The translations under genes and the position numbers were made by a program. Source: Actinomycetota bacterium (GTDB lineage Bacteria; Actinomycetota; Acidimicrobiia; Acidimicrobiales; Poriferisodaliceae). Taken from it: a DNA stretch of 11,207 nt. The stretch spans positions 1 to 11,207 of the forward strand of contig PCCJ01000066.1 in NCBI GenBank assembly GCA_002731665.1, read 5' to 3'. Position 1 is the first letter of the stretch. Every line of letters begins with the position of its first letter. Shown piece by piece: positions 7,051 through 11,207 of this stretch. Under the pieces are notes generated by a model, which searched no databases, was not told where the DNA came from, and worked only from the letters and a program-made list of their open reading frames with translations.

Positions 7051-7608
7051 TTAACTAGTACCCATTGAGGTGAGCCGCTTTTCTATTGCGCGTATGACCT
7101 TTTTTGACATGGGTTTAGTCGGCGAAGAGAACCAATCGACTAGTTTGCCATTCCCATCAACTAAATACTTGTGGAAATTCCATCTTGGTTTCGCAAAACT
7201 CCCCAGAGATCTCTCCGCCCAGGCGAAGAATGGATGATTTCCTTTTCCTATTACTCTAGTTTTCTCCGTCATCGGAAACGTGCGGCCATAATTAATATCG
7301 CAAAACTCTTTGATCTCGTCATTTGACCCAAACTCTTGGCTGCCAAAATCCCCTGAGGGGACAGCGAGAACTACGAGCCCCTTATCTTTGTAACTTTCCC
7401 AAAGCTTTTGGAGAGATTGATATTGAGAAGTGAACCCGCAATGCGATGCAGTGTTCACAATGAGAATCACTTTCCCCTCGAAGGATGAGAGTGGAATTGA
7501 CTGGCCGGAAATAGATGTGAAGGTGAATGAATGCGCTGATCCGTTCTGCTCACTGGCATTAGCCGGAAGCCAACCTAAAAATGACAGAAAAAAAGCAAAG
7601 ATACGCAA
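7051..7608 (-). CDS. Glutathione peroxidase family protein, exported Cys type
   Basis: A 185-residue thiol peroxidase that reduces H2O2 or lipid hydroperoxides. An N-terminal signal peptide (MRIFAFFLSFLGWLPANAS) suggests export to the periplasm. The peroxidatic cysteine is C57 in NTASHCGFTSQY; the tetrad Trp-Asn is W143-N144 in WNFHKYLVD. The usual Gln of the PCNQFG motif is replaced: the region reads PSGDFGSQEFGS (84-95), a variant also found in other proteobacterial members. C103 in EFCDINYGRTFPM is the likely resolving cysteine, which points to thioredoxin rather than glutathione as reductant. The start is TTG at 7608, set by AGGAG seven bases upstream. It is preceded by three 18-bp repeats and an ECF-type promoter, consistent with induction by photo-oxidative stress. 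Confidence 0.93.
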   Translation of the reverse strand: MRIFAFFLSFLGWLPANASEQNGSAHSFTFTSISGQSIPLSSFEGKVILIVNTASHCGFTSQYQSLQKLWESYKDKGLVVLAVPSGDFGSQEFGSNDEIKEFCDINYGRTFPMTEKTRVIGKGNHPFFAWAERSLGSFAKPRWNFHKYLVDGNGKLVDWFSSPTKPMSKKVIRAIEKRLTSMGTS

Positions 7609-7623
7609 AAAACCACTCCTTTT

Positions 7624-7677
7624 ATCGAATTGCCACAGGCAATCGAATTGTCACAGTTGATCGGATTGTCACAGGGT
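7624..7677. repeat. Three tandem 18-bp repeats in the peroxidase leader
   Basis: Units start at 7624, 7642 and 7660 with an exact 18-base period. The first 15 bases are ATCGAATTGCCACAG, ATCGAATTGTCACAG and ATCGGATTGTCACAG; the last three bases of each unit vary. On the minus strand each unit begins CTGTGACAATTCGAT. The array fills the space between the -10 element at 7677-7683 and the AGGAG of the peroxidase gene, so it should overlap the transcription start and the 5' leader. It may be an iterated operator or a translated-region regulator; no function can be assigned from sequence. Confidence 0.85.
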
Positions 7678-7705
7678 AATACGCGCATTCATTCTATCCG
7701 GATCA
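7677..7705 (-). promoter_or_regulatory. ECF11-like promoter for glutathione peroxidase
   Basis: On the minus strand TGATCC (7705-7700) is followed by exactly 16 bases and CGTATTA (7683-7677). The spacing is identical to the elements at 3500-3528 and 8681-8709. The TTG start codon lies about 69 bases downstream, with the three 18-bp repeats in between. Confidence 0.75.
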
Positions 7706-7722
7706 TTGCTAATGAAACCGAT

Positions 7723-7751
7723 TGATCCAAAAACGTCACAGAATCGATGTT
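7723..7751 (+). promoter_or_regulatory. Degenerate ECF11-like promoter before the broken paralogue
   Basis: On the plus strand TGATCC (7723-7728) is followed by 16 bases and CGATGTT (7745-7751). The -35 part and its flanks match the promoter at 8681: a 21-base stretch beginning at 7718 differs from that at 8676 in two positions. The -10 has lost the CGTWT pattern, so the promoter is probably weakened, in line with decay of the gene it served. It is back to back with the peroxidase promoter, the two TGATCC boxes being 17 bases apart. Confidence 0.5.
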
Positions 7752-7778
7752 TAAAGGCATATAATCAAAAAGAGGATT

Positions 7779-7921
7779 ATGGGCCGATATCCAGTTTTCG
7801 CGCATTTTTGAACGAAAATGAAAACCCTTTAATCGCCCTTCCGCCAGCCCAACGCTTTCAACTAATCCTTCGAGGAATTGCTGTATCAAGTAAGTTCAGA
7901 ATAAATTATGTAGAATCATAG
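7779..7921 (+). pseudogene. Broken copy of the small membrane protein gene at 8743
   Basis: From 7796 to about 7870 the frame encodes FRAFLNENENPLIALPPAQR followed by FQLIL, which aligns with residues 5-29 of the intact protein (FRALMSEKENPLNALPSAQR, FQLML). The expected start ATG at 7779, after AGAGGA, is out of frame with this segment. The distance from TGATCC to the shared TTYCGC is 73 bases here and 74 in the intact copy, so a one-base deletion explains the frameshift. After FQLIL the similarity stops and the frame ends at 7921 without any membrane helix. It is best read as a duplicated and decayed gene. A short product from an unusual start cannot be fully excluded. Confidence 0.75.
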
Positions 7922-8069
7922 AATAATCGCCCGCCGTAACGAAACAGCACTTAGCCCTTTTTAAGGCTGAAGCTCATGACATTATTATTCTTAGATCTTA
8001 GCGCACACTTCAACAGCACGGTTCCCTATCGAATTAGTAACCAGAGAGTTTAGAGGGCGGAGTTCAGTG

Positions 8070-8201
8070 TCAAAATCCATTGGCGGCTCCATCGCAACGC
8101 GGATCAGCTGCTCCCTCAAACATACCATCGGGACGCAAGACTACTGCACCTGCGTGCCCCATGATTTCATCAAAGGCCCCTGCCACATCTGGCTCATGAC
8201 C
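8070..8201 (-). pseudogene. C-terminal fragment of a gamma-glutamyltransferase
   Basis: A 43-codon frame ending in TGA at 8070 reads [20 protein letters not shown] then VLRPDGMFEGAADPRCDGAANGF. MGHAGA followed by G-x-x-EGAADPR-x-DGAA-x-G is the familiar C-terminus of gamma-glutamyltransferases, which hydrolyse or transfer the glutamyl group of glutathione. The rest of the enzyme (normally over 500 residues, including the catalytic Thr) is absent. At its upstream end the frame runs directly into the truncated COG0523 gene, so this is a remnant left by a deletion. It is too short to be functional. Confidence 0.75.
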
Positions 8202-8436
8202 CATTCGACATCTCAACCAATGTTTCGTCGGTGCGACTAAGTTCTGTGTCTGCGCGCACTAAGTCGGCGTCAATGTTCACTTCGGACATATCATTGACAA
8301 TGACGGCGACACGCTGACCATCTCTATTGTTAAGCACGCGGTTAAGAAGCGTCGTTTTGCCAGCCCCAAGGAAACCAGAGAGCACGGTGACAGGAAGGCG
8401 GGAGGCTTCAGCGCTAATTAATTTGTTTTTTTCCAT
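8194..8436 (-). pseudogene. Truncated COG0523 (CobW-type) GTPase, N-terminal fragment
   Basis: Eighty codons beginning at ATG 8436 encode the start of a G3E-family GTPase: [20 protein letters not shown] with Walker A at 21-29, then [16 protein letters not shown] (46-60) and TLVEMSNG (72-79). The frame stops just where the family's CxCC metal-binding motif should follow (usually SNGCICC), so the metal site, G4 and C-terminal domains are missing; intact members have about 300-400 residues. COG0523 proteins are metal chaperones, often for zinc. Similarity ends at about 8199-8204, where the gamma-glutamyltransferase remnant begins. The Zur-like operator at 8517-8539 lies about 80 bases upstream, indicating the ancestral gene belonged to the zinc-starvation response. 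Confidence 0.8.
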
Positions 8437-8516
8437 TGATAGGTATCTTTCATCACTTGTGAATGAGCGAAGTCCGGTGTTGTTTTATTTGCGAAGGATC
8501 GCGGATTAAGGAGAAT

Positions 8517-8539
8517 AGGACGTTATAACATAACATTTC
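8517..8539 (-). promoter_or_regulatory. Zur-like operator upstream of truncated COG0523 gene
   Basis: Read on the minus strand from 8539 the site begins GAAATGTTATGTTATAACG. It matches the 23-base proteobacterial Zur palindrome (GAAATGTTAT, centre, ATAACATTTC) at all but about four or five positions, the mismatches lying at the centre and the distal half. Zur represses zinc-uptake and zinc-sparing genes, and COG0523 GTPases are known targets, so the site fits the gene fragment downstream. A related Fur-family site cannot be excluded. Confidence 0.6.
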
Positions 8540-8680
8540 AATGATGTTTAGTATGCCTGTGGGTAGACGGACACGGACCATTACAGGAAATGGCTCAGTT
8601 CAGCTGGAGTTTAGCAATGGCCGGATTATTAAAAATAAAGCCGGTTGAGAACGGTTCGATTTATAAAATACCCAGCCGAT

Positions 8681-8709
8681 TGATCCAATTACGTCAAACG
8701 CACGTTTAC
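8681..8709 (+). promoter_or_regulatory. ECF11-like promoter for the 97-residue membrane protein
   Basis: TGATCC (8681-8686), exactly 16 bases, then CGTTTAC (8703-8709) on the plus strand, 33 bases before the start codon. The spacing equals that of the promoters at 3500-3528 and 7677-7705. The flanks match the degenerate copy at 7723. Confidence 0.72.
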
Positions 8710-8742
8710 AATGTAGCAATACTTAAATTAAGGAGATAAGAG

Positions 8743-9036
8743 ATGTTCTCTGCATTCCGCGCTTTAATGAGCGAGAAAGAAAATCCGTTAAATGCACTTC
8801 CATCAGCTCAACGCTTTCAGCTAATGCTCTGGCTTAGCTTGATGTGGACCTCTATATTTTGTGGCATTGCTGGCGCTTGGCTTTGGTACGGGGAACTTAT
8901 GATTGGTCATCTTTTGTTTGCTATGGGTTTCGCTGTTACCGGTGTTACTTTTTCTAGCTCAAAGCAATGCGGGACCTATCGAGATGTTCCAGCTTCTGAT
9001 GGTGCGACCCGATATGACGATGTCTGGGGTGGCTAA
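8743..9036 (+). CDS. Small two-helix membrane protein of unknown function
   Basis: A 97-residue protein: a polar N-terminus with ENPLNALPSAQRFQ (13-26), two hydrophobic segments (about 27-49 and 52-72), and a soluble tail ending DVPASDGATRYDDVWGG. The ATG at 8743 has AGGAG seven bases upstream. I do not recognise a named domain. It shares with the 3134-3457 protein the start pattern MFxx(F/I)RxL, the xPLxx(L/I)P element, and LMW-x18-IGH with identical spacing. A broken third copy lies at 7779-7921. Its own ECF-type promoter at 8681-8709 makes it a likely member of the same stress regulon as the glutathione peroxidase. The gene stands alone: 400 bases without a gene follow, and no clear terminator is visible. 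Confidence 0.8.
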   Translation: MFSAFRALMSEKENPLNALPSAQRFQLMLWLSLMWTSIFCGIAGAWLWYGELMIGHLLFAMGFAVTGVTFSSSKQCGTYRDVPASDGATRYDDVWGG

Positions 9037-9438
9037 GCGGTGCAGTCAGCCGAAGTTTGGATTTAAACGGTAGGGTTGCTATCTAGACCTATTGCAAAAA
9101 GTATTGTGCAAGTGTGTATTCAGAAAAGTTCTACAGTGCCTGGCGGCCCGTAGCGGATCAATCAGGGGTCAGCATGCCAAAACAAGTTTAACAAAGAGCT
9201 CAAATTACTTTCATCCGCGGCTATAATTTTTTATCGGGTGAAGTCGTTCTGCACCGCGTAAAACCGATGTGCAGCTGCATCGAAACGCGGACCGGTCTTT
9301 CGTCCGCTCATACCGCTGGAGTCTAAGACGACGGGAATATTTTTTGAGGACGGGCAGCGAGCGCTGACAGTATCGTTTTGACGAGAAAATGCCAATTAAG
9401 CGCGTAACGTGAGAGAAAAACAGCACAAGTGCAATGAA
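9037..9438. other. Intergenic region before the PhyH gene, no gene seen
   Basis: About 400 bases with no convincing coding frame; the open frame on the minus strand (9211-9426) resembles nothing known. It contains a two-part hairpin at 9254-9290, a short TTGCA/TGCAA inverted repeat at 9092-9111, and a TGATCC on the minus strand near 9155 that lacks a CGT-type -10. The promoter of the plus-strand PhyH operon must lie here but I cannot place it. Confidence 0.5.
9254..9290. repeat. Two-part hairpin (CCGCGT...ACGCGG)
   Basis: Outer arms CCGCGT (9254-9259) and ACGCGG (9285-9290) enclose inner arms CGATG (9265-9269) and CATCG (9278-9282) around the loop TGCAGCTG. A TCTTTCG follows on the plus strand but no clean T-run, so it may be a weak terminator for the gene at 8743, an operator or a structured leader. 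Confidence 0.45.
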
Positions 9439-10416
9439 ATGTTAACAGGCGAAAATGCGCTCAAATATGATGTCAATCAGCCTTGGGAACAGGACAACCA
9501 GGCTTGGTGGGACTGGTATGTAACGCTTGCGGACAATAGCGGGCAGCAAAGAGGTGAGTTGTTAGATGTACCACCGCTACCGACGTTAAAGCTACCCAGC
9601 GATGCCGCTATTGCCGAAGAATTGCGTACGCCCTTTGAGCTGACGAAGCAGCACTGCGAAGATTTTCGACGTGACGGCTTCGTGAAGCTGGCAAACGTCC
9701 TCTCAAAGGGTGCGGTGATCCGTTTGCGTTGGGAACTGATCAAGCTTTTGAGTGAAACTTTTGATACCACCATCGATGACGGTGAGCGCAATCGTTTTTT
9801 GAGTCTTGAGATGGCATGGCTCGATAATATGTTCATTAAATCTTACGTGCTGAGCGAACGCATTGGTGAGATATGCGCAAAACTCTTAGGTGTGAAAAGC
9901 GTGCGCCTCTACCATGATAATATTTTGTCCAAGGAGCCGGGTTGCGGGCGGACCCCGTGGCATTATGACGATCACCATTTTCCACTGGCAACCGATGACG
10001 TAGTTACCGCGTGGATTCCCGCTCAGCCGACCTCGGTCGAGATGGGCCCGCTGTCTTTTGCTAAGCCGCTTGGTGTTTTCGAGCTAGTCAAAAATATTGA
10101 ATTCAACAAGTTCGATACAAGCTATGACCGTCGAGTTGCTGAGGTGTTCAGGGTGAATAACGTCGCTTTCGAAGACGGCGCGTTCGATATCGGAGAAGTC
10201 AGCTTTCATCATAATCGGAGTTTCCATACGGCAGGCGGCAACCGGACACGTCAAAGCCGGGTCGTGCTGGCTAGCACTTACTTCGGAGATGGGGCACGGA
10301 TACTTGACCGGCCAACCATGGTGTCTGGCGACTGGCAGAAGTTCATCCCTGGTGTTAGCCCGGGCGAGGTCGCTGCAACCGAGCTGAATCCGGTCTGTTG
10401 GCCGTTAGAGAACTGA
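9439..10416 (+). CDS. Phytanoyl-CoA dioxygenase (PhyH) family Fe(II)/2-oxoglutarate oxygenase
   Basis: A 325-residue non-haem iron oxygenase that would hydroxylate a small molecule using O2 and 2-oxoglutarate. The iron triad is visible in TPWHYDDHHFPL (codons for H-x-D at about 9961-9969) and in NRSFHTAGGNRTRQSR, where the His near 10225 is the distal ligand and the Arg near 10258 probably binds 2-oxoglutarate. The N-terminal DNQAWWDWYVTLA and DGFVKLANVLS fit the family. The frame also opens at a GTG at 9409, ten codons earlier. Neither start has a clear ribosome site; ATG is preferred. The methyltransferase begins four bases after the stop, so the two form an operon. The substrate is unknown; pairing with a methyltransferase suggests tailoring of a metabolite. 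Confidence 0.87.
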   Translation: MLTGENALKYDVNQPWEQDNQAWWDWYVTLADNSGQQRGELLDVPPLPTLKLPSDAAIAEELRTPFELTKQHCEDFRRDGFVKLANVLSKGAVIRLRWELIKLLSETFDTTIDDGERNRFLSLEMAWLDNMFIKSYVLSERIGEICAKLLGVKSVRLYHDNILSKEPGCGRTPWHYDDHHFPLATDDVVTAWIPAQPTSVEMGPLSFAKPLGVFELVKNIEFNKFDTSYDRRVAEVFRVNNVAFEDGAFDIGEVSFHHNRSFHTAGGNRTRQSRVVLASTYFGDGARILDRPTMVSGDWQKFIPGVSPGEVAATELNPVCWPLEN

Positions 10417-10420
10417 GCAA

Positions 10421-11207
10421 ATGTCAAATACTTTCCAGCGAAGTTGCAAGCATTGGAGCGAAGCGAGCCGGTCTGAGATGGATCATTTTTATGCTCTCGC
10501 GTCGGTTGATTATAGATACCTAGCCGAAGCATTCGATTGGACAGATTGGCTCGAGACACGGCAATTGGAAGTTGGCAAACGGCAGTTGAAACTTCTGGAT
10601 GTTGCTTGCGGATCCGGTAAGTTTCCTCTCGCTCTTGAGAGATACGCCAACGTGTCGGATGCTAAGGTGAAGCCTATCGAATACGCGCTTCTTGATCCGT
10701 CTGCGTTCTCGCTTGCAGAGGCACGTCAAGCCATTGTGCCGCCGTTTACAGCCGGTGTCGAGTTCGAAATGACTTTGCAGGAGTTGGTATGCGAGCGCAG
10801 TGCGTTCGATATTGTCTGGGCGACGCATGCGCTATACGCTGTCCCCACTGCTGAACTCCATGCCGCCCTTGAACGTTTTATTTATGCGGTGTCTGGGTCT
10901 GCCTTCATCGCTCATGCCAGCGAAAATTCCCATTACCTTCGCTTCTATCAGCATTACCTCGAAGGATTTCATGCTGGCATGGGCGTCCCATATTCAAGCG
11001 CTGAGGATATTATCGCAACGCTGCAGAAAATGGGCGTCGATTTTCATGTAAAACAGGTCTCTTACACAAACGGTGTGCCCAAGGAAGCTGAGCCGCAGGT
11101 AGAGGGATATCTCCAGCGTTGTCTATTCGATGACACGATCGATCTTGACACGATGCGTGCTAACCCTGTGACCGGTCCGTATTTAGAAACCTGTCTAAAA
11201 GATGGCC
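10421..11207 (+). CDS. Class I SAM-dependent methyltransferase (C-terminus missing)
   Basis: The first 262 codons of a gene that runs off the right edge. The protein starts MSNTFQRSCKHWSEASRSEM. Motif I of Rossmann methyltransferases is LLDVACGSGKFPLAL at about residues 59-73, followed by an acidic LLDPSAFSLAEA strand end and FDIVWATHALYAVP as motif IV. The later LRFYQHYLEGFHAGMGVPYSS and EDIIATLQKMGVDF fit a substrate-binding C-terminal lobe. The methyl acceptor is not predictable. Its ATG is four bases after the PhyH stop, so the two are translated together, and the pair may begin a small biosynthetic operon to the right of the window. Confidence 0.82.
   Translation, partial: MSNTFQRSCKHWSEASRSEMDHFYALASVDYRYLAEAFDWTDWLETRQLEVGKRQLKLLDVACGSGKFPLALERYANVSDAKVKPIEYALLDPSAFSLAEARQAIVPPFTAGVEFEMTLQELVCERSAFDIVWATHALYAVPTAELHAALERFIYAVSGSAFIAHASENSHYLRFYQHYLEGFHAGMGVPYSSAEDIIATLQKMGVDFHVKQVSYTNGVPKEAEPQVEGYLQRCLFDDTIDLDTMRANPVTGPYLETCLKDG

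Noticed and set aside
7964..7979. AGCCCTTTTTAAGGCT near 7950-7970, considered as an intrinsic terminator
   Set aside because: The stem is short and bulged, and no T-run follows on either strand.
8541..8648. A 35-codon plus-strand frame starting at ATG 8541, directly beside the Zur-like site
   Set aside because: No ribosome site at the right distance, no recognisable motif, and the nearest AGGAG is about 28 bases away; it is more likely a remnant or chance.

Overview
The window looks like chromosomal DNA of a free-living, probably aquatic proteobacterium. Protein families, moderate GC, frequent TTG/GTG starts preceded by good Shine-Dalgarno sequences, and a Zur-like operator all fit. I cannot decide between alpha- and gammaproteobacteria. 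No phage, transposase, rRNA, tRNA or CRISPR was seen.

Layout. (1) Positions 1-2454, minus strand: a tight five-gene operon reading NAD(P)-binding SDR, DCC-type thiol oxidoreductase, C-factor-like SDR, DUF2256 zinc-ribbon protein, and an FeS-type cryptochrome/photolyase that runs off the left edge. (2) 2672-3457, minus: a small two-helix membrane protein followed by a LOV-like PAS protein that lacks the photoactive cysteine. (3) 3822-4328, plus: a CIA30-family protein, convergent with TspO. (4) 4325-7608, minus: glutathione peroxidase, DUF3429 membrane protein, SelO protein AMPylase and TspO. (5) 7718-9036: an eroded patch holding a broken copy and an intact copy of a small membrane protein gene, with the tail of a gamma-glutamyltransferase gene joined to the head of a COG0523 (CobW-type) GTPase gene that still has a Zur-like operator. 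(6) 9439-11207, plus: a PhyH-type dioxygenase and a SAM methyltransferase, the start of a separate operon.

The main result is a shared promoter. TGATCC, exactly 16 bases, then CGTATAA, CGTATTA or CGTTTAC occurs ahead of the membrane-PAS pair (minus), the glutathione peroxidase (minus) and the 97-residue membrane protein (plus). A degraded fourth copy precedes the broken paralogue. This resembles the promoter of the RpoE-ChrR (ECF11) sigma factors that drive the singlet-oxygen response in Rhodobacter sphaeroides. The gene set (photolyase, peroxidase, SDRs, SelO, TspO, a LOV-derived PAS protein) suits a photo-oxidative stress island. The sigma factor itself is not in the window, so the regulon assignment is an inference.

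The second result is that the proteins at 3134-3457 and 8743-9036 and the broken copy at 7779-7921 appear to be one family of small membrane proteins of unknown function, each behind the same promoter type.
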